From: Salticus scenicus
Taxonomy: Eukaryota > Arthropoda > Arachnida > Araneae > Salticidae
NCBI GenBank assembly: GCA_963930645.1
Contig: OZ005649.1
Span: 79,983,626-80,047,625 of the forward strand
Length of the DNA: 64,000 bases
Reading direction: 5' to 3'
The translations under genes were made by a program, and so were the position numbers. Under the pieces are notes generated by a model. It was not told where the DNA came from. It searched no databases and saw only the letters and a list, made by a program, of their open reading frames with translations. Of the stretch, positions 1-11,500 are shown in pieces; the first letter of the stretch is position 1, and each line of letters starts with the position of its first letter.

Positions 1-1049
1 AATTTGAATTTCTTAAACTAATTATTTTCCTAAAAATTTTACATTTTAATTCTTTTCAGTTCCCCATTAATTATTATAGATTAGTTGTAAATTACCATAA
101 CTTTACTAGACCTCTAACTCATCTGCAAACTTTCTATAAAATTACATTCCGAGTGTTTTGTATTACTTCAATCAAACTGGACGTACAACCAAATGAAGAG
201 TTCAAAAGCATATCCGTAATCTAAAAATATATTTTAGTTCAATATATACATGATTATAAGTCTGGTGCCCTTCCTATTTATTCCGAATTTCAAGTTACTT
301 CTTCTAAATCCCACCTCAGTAAAAGAATATATTCTGAAGTCATTCATTTTATCAAATGTAGAATTTCAATTAGTAATATGGATTCCACAACTTTAACAAA
401 ATTTAGCACATTTTTTTTCTCTTCGTTATGTTAGATACGTTTTATCACAAGTCCCATTTGTCTTGCTACACAAGTTCTTCATCATGTTTTAAGTTGTTTT
501 CTTGCGTGTGTGTTTGTATTTTCCAGTAAATTCATGCATGTAATTCATGCTCTCCCAGCTATATCCAATTTAAATTTTCTTACCCACTTGAATTACATTT
601 TTAGTACAAATTTCGCCGTTGACTATGAACTTCTAGCTTTACTTTTTGAATCCTAAAGAATTTTATCTAATTATACAGCATAATTTTGCCAGACAAGAAT
701 TGCTAGATATACATTGACTAATAGACTATGTATGTGACCTGAAGATGCTAATCTGTAATATAAAAAAGAGATTTGTGATATTATACTGGATGCTTTATAT
801 TGAATGGGATAAATGAGCATACCATAGTAAATTTATGTAATTTATTTAATTAGTAGAAATAATCTAATTCTGAAACTAAATTTTACAAGTTTTATCAGGC
901 TAAATCACAAAATCCAAATACGAAATCTACATTAGAGGCTTTGTAATTTGGAATGACGCCACCAGTTGCATTGAAATGTAGTTCACAGGTAAAGAATGAT
1001 GGGAAAAGGTAATTTGATGAAACTCCAACGAATTAGAACAAAAACATAC
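1..1049. other. AT-rich non-coding stretch
   Basis: No gene is visible. The sequence is AT-rich, with short homopolymer runs and many stops in all frames. The last ~100 bases may hold more of the transposase relic that follows: the frame around 950-970 contains a degenerate N-D-A-T peptide where mariner-type enzymes have the second catalytic region. That part is too decayed to annotate. Confidence 0.6.
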
Positions 1050-1051
1050 TT

Positions 1052-1345
1052 TTGTGTCTGAACGATAATCTATGGCATTTCTGGATTCGCCTTGCTGGAC
1101 CAAATGGTATACCACTGCTTCGTTGGCAACCTAGATCCCCCGATTCTTTCACATTTGTGAAATTTTCCTATGCGTTTTTTGTTAAAGACAAAGTGTCCGT
1201 GCTTCAATATTCCCAGGACTTACAGCAACTGGTGAAGTGGATAACTGAAGTGCTCGTATCATTAACAAATATTATCACCTCAGACGTTGGGAAGAATTTG
1301 AATTTTTTAGATATTTTCCCTGTTACCGGATATGCAAACATATAA
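1052..1345 (+). pseudogene. C-terminal remnant of a mariner/Tc1-type transposase
   Basis: This 97-codon open frame resembles the C-terminal third of an IS630/Tc1/mariner DDE transposase. Seen in sequence: residues 11-18 (WIRLAGPN) then RWQPRSPD (24-31), a counterpart of the family's R-W-x-x-R-S-P-D segment just before the third catalytic acid. FVKDKV follows at 43-48, then a helical tail ending in VTGYANI at the stop. From family knowledge, this order (RWIGR-GP, SPD, VKD/V, tail) is the usual end of these enzymes. The aspartate normally found just after SPD is not recognisable, the N-terminal HTH and first catalytic region are absent, and upstream codons contain stops. It is a dead relic; the ATG is fortuitous. 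No terminal inverted repeats were identified. Confidence 0.6.
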
Positions 1346-4094
1346 AATGTATAAAACTAGGTTAATTATAGTTTCTAGGTAAATATGATTTATCCAAATA
1401 AATTATTTAAAACGTTCGCAGTTATGTTTTTACTTTTGTCCCATTCGTATGAGACACTGTATTTTACGTTTTATATATATCTCTCTCTCATTATTTTGTG
1501 TACTTATATAGCATAGAAGCTAATATATTGCTTTCATAAGGTATATTAGCTTCGCCTTTTAAAATAATATAGGAAGCAGCGAAATTTTTCGTCGGATTTT
1601 TGATTAAAGAATTAAGTTTTAAAAAATAATTTAAACTGAAAAAAAAATCGATTGTAAAATTTAGTGTTCTTTTTATTATTATTATTTCGCCAAAGTAAAT
1701 TTAGTTAAAACATAATTTAAATTCTTGAGATTTTGAAACAATGATTTTTTCCTAAACTTCAAATGTTCCTAAACAAACGGTGTAAGTTAGAGCTATATGA
1801 CACTATTGCACTTAAGCTTTTATATGATTATTAATGTATGTTTTATCTAAAAAATAGACACTTGATTCAAGCAGTGTAATACAATATTAATTCGTAAAAT
1901 TAAGAATGTCATTTAATCAAAATGTTAGAATCTAACCAAAATGTATTTCGTGCAATTTTTTAGTTTTCCAATATTTTACCTATCCATTAAATTTTAAATT
2001 AGCTCAGATAAAGTTAAACAAGTGCATAGCTACTCCTCTTATATTTTTTAACTGATAAGTGGTTTAAAGATAAGATATTGATATACACATTTATTATCTG
2101 ATTTTACAAAGGTAAATCACTACAAATTTCAAAATTTTGATAGGAAATTCAAATAAAATATCTATAGTAATGAACATTTCATATTATATCTGTACTTTCA
2201 AATATTATTGTAATAAAGTTTATTTTAATTAATATCAAAAATCAGATTACTGAACGTTATATACAGGTAAGACATTTTTCAATTAAGCTAGTTAATTTCA
2301 AACTTCAATTTAATTAAGTATTGCTACTATTCTACAAAATATGTAGTAATATTTCTACATGCAATTAAACGCTAGGTACATATGTTACTAAAGTAAGTCA
2401 TTAATGTAGGATTCATTAACGTAGTCAATAATGTAGGATTATAAATGAATAATCTATATACTATGTGTTAAATTTATTATTTTGTGTGCGGAATGCATAA
2501 TATAAAGTGTGACTAAAATCAAGTTTCACAGATGGTAAAATGATGGCCCATTTGCACAAACACATTTCTCTGTTCATATCGTATGGAAAAGAGAACATGC
2601 CATAGTAATTTATATACACACAAATGTATCGTGTGATATTTTAAATTAAGTATAAATAAATTACTTTTACCCGAACAGCACAAAAAGTTCCAGAAACGTA
2701 ACTATCATTTAACATTGAAACATTATAAACATTTTAGAAACGTTTAAAATCGTTCAGATTACTTTCCGATTAGTTTCAAAAACGTAGAAATGTCCGCGAT
2801 CGTAACAAAAAATCAGATACATAACAGAAACGTTACAATCACGTAACAGATAGAAAGTCAGAAAGGGCGAATGTTTCAGAAAGTTATCGGAGAGCATAAT
2901 TAAATGTGTTACGTTTTTGAGAGATTGTAAGCTTGTTGTAGCATAACCGAAACATTCTGTGCTATATGGGTAAAGATATAGGTATGAGGTTTTTTTGCAA
3001 TTATGTTCTCGCTTAAAAAAAACATCAAGAATTTTTTGATGGGTCGTCAAAAATAAGTTTGTGTAACATTTTCAAAATGTCCTTAGATTTTTTTTTATTT
3101 ATTTTTATTCTGCCATTATCTCGTAATTTATTTTGAAATACACATTTGTTAATTAACTCTTGTATGTTTGGTTCTTTTTTGTATCATATTAATTTTGTGC
3201 TTTCAAAATGAAAGATATTTCTCAAATACTTCTTTTAAGTATTTGAAATATGCAAAATAATGAGTATAAAAATATGCACGTCGTATTAATATTCATATAT
3301 ATTTACACAAAAATAAAGAAAAAAAGAACAAATTTAGCATTAAATTTTCTGTTATATTAACAGCAGAAAATTTAAAAGATTTATGTTTTTCAGAAAAAAA
3401 AAAAAATACTCTTATATCTGGCATCGAAATATGCAGTAAAATATATATGCTTTAAAAAGTAATATCTCTTGCTACTATAAAACACTTAAAAAGAAAAAAG
3501 AAAAAAGGTACACCTAAGACAGTTACTTTAGAAATAATCGATTATAAATATCGAAGAGTCTTCTTAAAGATTTATTACATACTAGATTTGGTAGATATTA
3601 AATATATTCTAACCCATTTAAAGTGTCAAGCTTACATGCTCGACGATGATTTGTTCGATTAAAGAGAAAAATATAAAATGTTGCTACAACTTATGGTTTA
3701 AAAAAGAAATAAAGAAAGCTTCACATTAAATTTATGTTCTAAACGATTAAGCCAATATTCATTTTTATCAAAATAAGAGAAGCATAATTTTTAGTGTACA
3801 GAAAAAACATAATTTTACCACATATCGATTTTTCTCAAGATGATTTAAAAGCAAAAATGTTTTTATTGTAAGATATACAGACAAATTGAACATGAACACT
3901 TTTAGAACATTGAAGTTTATGGGTTTATAAATTCAATTTATCCATGGTATGCATGCTTTTTGAAAATTCGTCCATTGGTTCTTAGTAAATAGTTTTTGTT
4001 TGTTTTTTGTTTGTATGCGGAATTTTAATACTGGAAAGTAAATGCTAAAAATAAATTAAATATGTACAATTCAAGTATGTCACGAGAAAAAAAT
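1346..4094. other. AT-rich non-coding stretch
   Basis: About 2.7 kb with no supportable gene. It holds poly-A/T runs and short ATT or TATA tracts. A 98-codon minus-strand open frame at 2754-3050 has no recognisable domain, and its plus strand shows irregular recurrence of a short GAAACGT motif, so I do not call it a gene. Confidence 0.6.
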
Positions 4095-4239
4095 CTGATG
4101 TGGGCACCACATGACTTCCTTATACACTTTTAAAAATATACATAATGTTAAAAAACATTGTCACTGGACTCGAAACAGTTGGCTAAAAATATTTTAAAAA
4201 AATGCATGCATACGTAAAAAAAAAAAAAAATGTTCCTTG

Positions 4240-4930
4240 AGGGGACTCATGTCAAAGTTGTGCCTTGGGGGGAACTCATGTCAAAGTTGTGCCTTGGGGG
4301 GGTCTCATGTCAAAGTTGTACCTTGGAGGGGGACTCATGTCAAAGTTGGGCCTTGGGGGGGACTCATGTCAAAGTTGGGCCTGGGGGGGACTCATGTCAA
4401 AGTTGGGTCTTGGGGGGACTCATGTCAAAGTTGTACCTTGGGGGGGACTCATATCAAAGTTGAGCCTTGGGGGGGACTCATGTCAAAGTTGTACCTTGGG
4501 GAGGGAACTCATGTCAAAGTTGTACCTTGGGGAGGGAACTCATGTCAAAGTTGTGCCTTGGGGGGACTCATGTCAAAGTCGTGCCTTGGGGAGGGAACTC
4601 ATGTCAAAGTTGTGCCTTGGGGGGGACTCATGTCAAAGTTGGGCGTTGGGGGGACTCATGTCAAAGTTGGGCGTTGGGGGGACTCATGTCAAAGTTGGGC
4701 CTTGGGGGGACTCATGTCAAAGTTGTACCTTGGGGGGACTCATGTCAAAGTTCTGCCTTGGGGAGGACTCATGTCAAAGTTGTACCTTGGGGAGGGGATT
4801 CATGTCAAAGTTTTGCCTTGGGAGGGGACTCATGTCAAAGTTGTGCCTTGGGGGGGACTCATGTCAAAGTTGTGCCTTGGGGGGGACTCATGTCAAAGTT
4901 GTGCCTTGGGGGGGGACTCATGTCAACGTG
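4240..4930 (+). repeat. 29-30 bp minisatellite, ~24 copies
   Basis: Tandem units read roughly CTCATGTCAAAGTTG, then TGCCTTGG, then a run of G of varying length followed by A. Units vary at the base after GTTG (T or G), in the length of the G run, and in an added A or G, so lengths alternate between 28 and 30. The unit lacks stops in three plus-strand frames, which creates four long spurious open frames of 77-248 codons. The same unit occurs at 33.9, 34.3 and 38.4 kb. It is not a CRISPR array, since there are no variable spacers. Confidence 0.95.
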
Positions 4931-5397
4931 TTCTGAACTTTTCTGAAAGTTTCAAATGTCTAGCTAGTCGAGAAGCTAGTTAAATTGCAAGATTTGTCCA
5001 AACTGTTTTTGAGCTATTACCGTTTTTTGATACATTTTGCCCATTATGAACCTAATTTTCCCAAATATCTCCAAAACGGAAAATCATATAAAGTCCAAAA
5101 AGGGAGGTGCACAACTAGATGTTATAACAAACCTATGTACCAATTCGCAGCTTTCTACGTTCAACCGTGTTTGAGTTATGCGACATACACCCACACACAC
5201 ACACATACATACAGACGTCACGAAAAATCGTGTAAAGTCGCTTATATCTCTAAAACAAGAGCTCGTGTTAAGACGAAACTTGCAGGTGTGTAACTAGACA
5301 TCATGACTGTCACACGTATAAATTGGCAACATTCAGCGATCATTCGTTTTCGAGCAATGTGAAATACAAAATCCATTTCGCAAATCGGGATTACTAT

Positions 5398-5424
5398 ACT
5401 TCCTTATACTTTGTATAAGGAAGT
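5398..5424 (+). repeat. 3' terminal hairpin of the Helentron-like element
   Basis: Arms ACTTCCTTATAC and GTATAAGGAAGT flank a tiny loop. The left part of this structure also matches the block at 4112-4124 near the element's other end. It is the analogue of the terminal hairpins ACTTTCTTC...GAAGAAAGT of the elements at 30.5 and 49.4 kb. Confidence 0.85.
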
Positions 5425-5430
5425 AAAAAT

Positions 5431-5904
5431 AATATAAATAATTAAATAGACATATGTTTCTAAAAAATATTACATTAAATGATTACGATGTCATTTTTAA
5501 CTTCTTGGAGACATCTTAACTTCACAACAATTAAATACCATCATGTAAAATGTTTTGCTATTTGTTTAAAATATCATGTAATTATTGTTTGGGAATTTGT
5601 GAGGTACAGCAATATTAGCGTAACGCTACAAACGAAGTTCGCACTTTATGAACAACACGTGAATGTGTAGAGTTTAGGATTCAATTGATTAATGGAGTTA
5701 GTTCTTACGATAAATGATAAACGAAACTGTAATTCACGATATGCTAAAAGTTCGGAAAGTTATTTTTTATAAAAGTTAGAGGGAGTTAGAGTTTAGCTGT
5801 TCGCGGCTAGAGGTTAGTAGGTAGCTGCTTAGGGGGAAGCAATAAGAGGCGGCTTGGAAGGAAGTTAGTTGTTAGCGGCTATAGTAGGAGATAGTAAGTC
5901 GAGT
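5431..5904. other. Non-coding stretch, G-rich in its second half
   Basis: No gene is seen. From about 5765 the plus strand becomes purine-rich with irregular GGTTAG/GTTAG-like words, leading into the duplicated block that follows. It may be part of an LTR, but terminal TG/CA and a target-site duplication could not be fixed. Confidence 0.4.
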
Positions 5905-5905
5905 A

Positions 5906-6847
5906 GTATAGCGGGTAAGGGAATCCTCCCGCTATCGAAAGATTACTAAGTCATGAGAGTTAATGAATTTAAATGAAGTAGTTGAGATTATTGGTGGTTA
6001 ATTAAGTAGAGTTAAAAGTGTTTATGAAGGCTGCCCTTTAAGTTTATAAAAGTGCTAAATGTGATATAGTCCAACGCCCACCTTTTTGTTTAAGCTCAAA
6101 ATAAAAGCTCTATATTTATTTTATAAATCTGACTTTGTCGTTATTTCATTATCTAATTCAGTAAAGTTAAATAAGCATAATTCAAGTCTCGTGCTCATAA
6201 TTTCATTAAGTAATTAAGCTAAAATCCTAAATTAAAGGATCATGACGACCTCTTATTCGTCACAAATTCATACTAGCAAGATTAAGTAAATTTGAAACAC
6301 ATGTGTAAATTTCGAGTAAACCGACTAGCAGATATATATTCATCTATAATTATTAGATACCTATAGACATCTAAAAGTATAGCGGGTAAGGGAATCCTCC
6401 CGCTATCGAAAGATTACTAAGTCATGAGAGTTAATGAATTTAAATGAAGTAGTTGAGATTATTGGTGGTTAATTAAGTAGAGTTAAAAGTGTTTATGAAG
6501 GCTGCCCTTTAAGTTTATAAAAGTGCTAAATGTGATATAGTCCAACGCCCACCTTTTTGTTTAAGCTCAAAATAAAAGCTCTATATTTATTTTATAAATC
6601 TGACTTTGTCGTTATTTCATTATCTAATTCAGTAAAGTTAAATAAGCATAATTCAAGTCTCGTGCTCATAATTTCATTAAGTAATTAAGCTAAAATCCTA
6701 AATTAAAGGATCATGACGACCTCTTATTCGTCACAAATTCATACTAGCAAGATTAAGTAAATTTGAAACACATGTGTAAATTTCGAGTAAACCGACTAGC
6801 AGATATATATTCATCTATAATTATTAGATACCTATAGACATCTAAAA
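5906..6847 (+). repeat. 471-bp direct tandem duplication
   Basis: Two head-to-tail copies (5906-6376 and 6377-6847) appear identical along the length I compared, both starting GTATAGCGGGTAAGGG. Each contains an AATAAA-like polyadenylation word (AAAATAAAAGCTC) followed by T-rich sequence, and the segment GACCTCTTATTCGTCACA. This is compatible with a duplicated part of a retrotransposon LTR, but that is only a guess. Identity implies a recent duplication or an assembly artefact. Confidence 0.9.
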
Positions 6848-6914
6848 GTAAATTTCCACTTATTATTACAATACTTTTCTCAAGAAAAAATAAATTACAA
6901 CAGATATACAATGA

Positions 6915-8582
6915 TCTCCTTATATTATTAAAATCTGTGCGCATCTGTCTGTCTTTCTGTCTGTCTGTCTGTGAGAAATGCCTTGTCATAGCTAAAGCTC
7001 CGGCGCTAATGGTCGCAGCACTTCGAAACCGGTGTCGACAGACGCAGAATTTCTTCATCTCAACATCGCGATAATTTGCTAAGCGATGCGACCCTAATTA
7101 GCGGAGATATTAATTAAAACGTCGACCCATATCTACCAAAAAATGACCCAGAATTCATGATTAAATGCTTAAAAAGCGACATTTTTACGGAAAAAGTGGA
7201 AAATAAATTAGAAATATCAGTCGTATCGTTACAAATAAGATATCAAATGAAAGGTCCGATTTTTCTGAATCCGACGGTTTAAATAGCTTATCTATGGGGC
7301 AATTAGATTTTTTAAAATTAACTAAAGTATGAAAAAAAAGGTGGCAACAAATCACAACAGTTCTATTAATTTCGCAATAGACGTATTTCGGTTACCATGG
7401 CGCCAGGCGAAAAAATAAATAGATTTTACTTCCAGCTTTACTGATTTTGTACTGGAAATAAAAATTGCAAATTTCAAAATGCTTCAAATTTCTTCAAAAT
7501 TAATTCAAACTTGCTACAAACTTTTAACATCACAAGACGAAGTTCCAGTTCAAATATCATCGGGTTTCGAGAATAAATAAAAAATGTACAATTTAATTGC
7601 AAATTAAATGTTATTGTAATACGCGTATTTCAAATTCTAACTATGATTAAATTATTTTTAGTACATCATTCGAAAGATATTTTAAAGTACTTTTATATTA
7701 TCGAAAGCGGGATTCAAGATTTCGCTTCATTTACATGTTTTGAGGTCTCCTGAATCGGTTTTCTTTTGTATCTGAGCTACTAATTAAAATAATTCCATAA
7801 GTAATACATCATAAGATAGCTTTGTTGGTTTGAAATCGAACAGTAGATTACAGAAATTGCTACCGCCAGATGGCGCTGTAATATTTTAAAATTTCAATAT
7901 TTCAATTTCTAATTATGATTAAATTGTTTTTAATACATCATTCGAAAGATATATTAAAGTTCTTTTATATTATCGAAAGTTTTAACCAGATTTGCACGTT
8001 TTGAGGTGTCCTGATTAGGTTTTCTTTTGCATCTCAGCTAATTCAGTTAGACCGTTCAAAATTGGTATATGTAGGTTTATTAGGAAGGGCTGAAAGGGTG
8101 GGGAAGATATAGGCGTGCACCGCGCGCACGGGACAGCGCTGCCGAAGGCAGTGGGGAACCGGTCCGACTTTTTAACCGATGAGAAATGATTTTTTTTTTT
8201 CATTTTCTTTTCTTAAGAATAAAAATTTGATTTGAGAAGGAATATTTGAGCGTAACGCGCGTATACCTTCACACGTGCGTGCGCAGCGCGCAAGGGTCTA
8301 CGCTGCCGAAGGCAGTGGGGACCCGGTGTGAGTTTTTACCCGATCAGAATTTTTTTTTTTTTGAGGGGGGGGGGGCACGGTGGGTCAGGGAAGGAATACG
8401 CGCATGCAGCGCGCACGGGGCAGCGCTGCCGAAGGCAGTGGGGACCCGGGCCGACTTTTTACCCAATCAGAAATGATTTTTTTTTTTTTTCTTTTCTTAA
8501 CACTAAAAGTTACTGTTAGTGATTCATTAATTTTAGTGATTCATTTGAAAATACTGACCCGCTAGCGGGCGAAGCTCGCTAG
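6915..8582 (+). mobile_element. Non-autonomous Helitron
   Basis: The proposed 5' end is TCTCCTTATATTATTAAAAT at 6915, preceded by A. The 3' end CTAG at 8579-8582 is followed by T, so insertion is A^T as Helitrons require. Just inside the 3' end lies the hairpin AGCGGGC-GAA-GCTCGCT, shared with the Helitron ends at 40.66, 54.29 and 54.56 kb. The interior has no transposase gene. It contains GTCT repeats near the 5' end, a partly duplicated AT-rich module (about 7630-7790 and 7900-8045), and a G+C-rich module present three times (8085-8470). The 3' end is well supported; the 5' end rests on similarity to the 52307 and 62458 copies. Confidence 0.75.
8085..8475 (+). repeat. G+C-rich Helitron submodule, three copies
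   Basis: Three diverged units each contain CGCGC-rich sequence, then CTGCCGAAGGCAGTGGGG, then a CCGACTTTTT/GAGTTTTTACCC stretch and a T run (core words at about 8141, 8304 and 8428). The core can fold as CTGCC-GAA-GGCAG. It recurs inside other Helitrons of the window. Three minor open frames here are translations of the repeat, not genes. Confidence 0.8.
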
Positions 8583-11500
8583 TATGTTATGAATTTACAT
8601 GTGCTCCAAACTAATTTATTTTTCGCTTCAAAAATTAGTACATACTGTATGAACAGCGAACAATGCAATAGACATACTGAATAGAAAAGAAATTTCATTG
8701 GCAGTAAGTTTGCTAGATTACACTTATTTGTTTTCTCTTACTGCACAAACTAATTTAATTTAACCAATTAGGATGGAATGTTAGAATAATGTATAATTTT
8801 ATTTGAAATTGAGTGTTTGAATTTTTATAAACGTTTATTAAACTATCAGTAATTTAATGTCTCGCAAATATTATATGAGTTCTTAAAAAACTGCTGCGAT
8901 CATATCTTAAAAATTGAATTTAACTTACCTGCGATCATAATGCAGGATGTCTCCAAATTCAGGTGCCAGACTTTAACCCTTTCCTACTCAAGGTAATTCG
9001 GTTAATTTAAATTACACTGCCAGCGGTATTCACGAACAAAACTAAAATAAAAGAATTTGACGACGTTATCTGCTAAGTTATAAAAGTAGAATTTTGCTGA
9101 AATATTTCCGGGATGAATTTTTGCAGTTGAGAATTAAAATTAGGTGATACTGTACTGGCATCACCACCCCTGAAAAGCTTAAGGGTAGGGACACATATAC
9201 AGGAGGATATTTCGTTTAGCAATTTGGGATCGGACAAGAAAAGTTTAGGCAGAAAAACAATAAATGCTGAGGAAATGGCAAAATAAAAACTTTTCCTCAA
9301 ACAATATTTCAGTATTTGCGCTCAAATGTGCACAGCATGCATATTGATGTAATCAGTAGAATTAACATTATTTCTCTGTATGTCTTTATATGTTACCATT
9401 TGCACGAAAAAATATAACACACGCACACTTAAAAAAAAAAAAATGTGTGTGTGTGTGTGTGTTATTATAACATAGTACATATACGACAGGAAAAAAAAAA
9501 CACTGTTAAATACTTTAACTTATTATTAATCATTTTCTGTAATACACTTTATATTATTTACGTTTTAACTTTCCCATTTTTCTGAAAAGTGTGAAAAACG
9601 AGCAAAACAACTTTAAATGACATTCAAATGATTTTCCCTTTTTTCCTAAAAATTTATTTGAATATTTTTGTATTCAAAATCGATTGTAATTATTCGATCA
9701 AGAAAAACATGACTTTGTGCATCTGATTATTTATTTATTTATTTTTTATTTATTTCAGTTTTTTTCAGTATGGCGGTATTATTTCATAATTTAAATAAAT
9801 ACCTTTCAAAAACCGCAATATGTTGTAAGTCACATCATACAAAAAATTATCACTATATAAGATATTTTATAAATTAGTTCAAATAACACATATGTTAAAC
9901 GATATTCTAAAAATATTGCCTAAAGTGAACCACGGACGTGTAGACAGAACATTAGGCTCATTAATATATGGAAAAAATGATTTTTTGAACAATTTTTAAA
10001 TTTTCTAGAAAGCGTTAAAAAACATACCATATTCAAAAATGTACCACAAGCATCTGTAAATCTATGTCCGTAATCCATATTTTGGATTTTGTGTGGCCGC
10101 TTTAAATAATCGCTAATGCTAATCATGGTATGATATAACTATTATTATTATTATTTTGTAAATTTTAGTTACGCTTATTAATTTAACTAAAACCTGCACA
10201 GTGAAACTGAATTAATATCCCATAGTAACTGTATTTTAATAATAAATTCATGAAATTGCTATATTAACTATTTACAAGAAAAATTACTCTGATACATTTT
10301 ATTACAAAATTTATCTCACTGGGGTTATTACCATTATAGACCTATATCTTATTTCATCTCTGTAAATCAAACTAATTTCTTTTTCGCTCCATCGATTACT
10401 GTCATTCTAAGGCAAACTAAGCAAAAAGAAACATTAAGTAGACATCCTTAATGCAAGAAGAAAAAAAAAGGTAATCAGATTACATTTACTTGTTCTTTCT
10501 TTTTGTACACTTTAATTAAATTTAAGCTATTGGGATTGGAATTTAGAAAATATATTGACTACTGCTATAGTTCATTTCATATTTTTACTTTGTGATATTT
10601 CAAACTGTTTCAATAAATCGTCAGTAATTTAATGTTTAACTCATAAATGCATGATCTTTTATTTTGGTTAAATATATATATATATAATTCAGAGGAAGTT
10701 TTATAACACATGAAAAATAATGAAAAATTTATAGATCTATTTCCGTTTATTTTTATTAACTTTTTCTTACGTTGCTTAAGCAACGAAATAAATTTTGAAT
10801 GCAATGTAGCACATAATTATGAGCTACACTGCATTCAAAATTTATTCCGTGAATACAAAACTATTTTATTCTTCCCAAATTTTATACCAATTACAACAAT
10901 CCAAAAATCACAAATATTTGTATTATGAGTTACAGATGTAAACAAATACATAGATTCCAAAGTAATTCTCTATATCAGATTCATACATTGTTTCATACAT
11001 TATAACGTTGATAAATGTCTAAGCATGCTAAAAATCAAAAATCATTGTATCAACTGCTGTAGTTAAATCATATCGTAAAATAATCTGAATTTCTTAAAAA
11101 GTATACTACTTATATAATGTTGCACATCTGAAACATAAAGAAAAACTACTGTAATTTTTTAAATAATGAAAATTATGTAATTATTTTAACTATCACAAAT
11201 TTACATATCTTATTTTACGTAGAATAATTTTTTATTTACATTAACTATATTCTAAGTACGCAATATACAATGCAAAACATCGGCGAATTCTGAAAATATG
11301 ATATTCTTGACTGTTTCCACTCAAATTCAATGAAAACCTGGAAATAAAACCTTCTAAAAATACAGTGTAGCAGAAAAGCAACGTACATATTTCAGTGAAA
11401 GATCTCACTAGATGGCGCGATGGCACAATTATTTTATTTGCGGCAGACATGCTACACGATGCATTTAAGGGTTAAATAAATAAAATACATGCACGTATGC

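Larger units (their letters stand above)
4095..5430 (+). mobile_element. Helentron-like non-autonomous element with minisatellite core
   Basis: The 5' end has a subterminal palindrome TGTGGGCACCACA (about 4099-4111) followed at once by GACTTCCTTATAC (4112-4124). The 3' end is a hairpin, ACTTCCTTATAC/GTATAAGGAAGT (5398-5424). The 5' block is therefore the inverse of the 3' hairpin arm, an asymmetric terminal inverted repeat. The interior is a 29-30 bp minisatellite (4240-4930), then unique sequence with a short CA microsatellite (5190-5207). From family knowledge, a subterminal inverted repeat, tandem-repeat core and 3' stem-loop are the architecture of Helentron-associated elements such as DINE-1. 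Assignment to that class is inference; no Rep/helicase is encoded here. Exact ends are uncertain by ~10 bp. Confidence 0.6.

Noticed and set aside
2754..3050. 98-codon minus-strand open frame as a host gene
   Set aside because: No domain, AT-rich composition like its surroundings, and no splice or codon-bias signal that I can support.
4240..4930. CRISPR-like regular repeat
   Set aside because: Units are contiguous with no unique spacers, and the sequence is eukaryotic in character.
4230..4983. Four overlapping plus-strand open frames of 77-248 codons, each a repeat of THVKV, SCQS or LMSKL peptides
   Set aside because: They are the three frame translations of a 29-30 bp minisatellite that lacks stop codons. 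Length variation between units shifts frame freely and nothing suggests selection for protein.
5665..6266. Solo LTR (TG...CA) covering the first duplicate
   Set aside because: A CGTCACA end and AATAAA word are suggestive, but the start is arbitrary and no target duplication could be matched.
8246..8565. GC-rich overlapping open frames
   Set aside because: They lie across the triplicated G+C-rich Helitron module and T runs; not protein coding.
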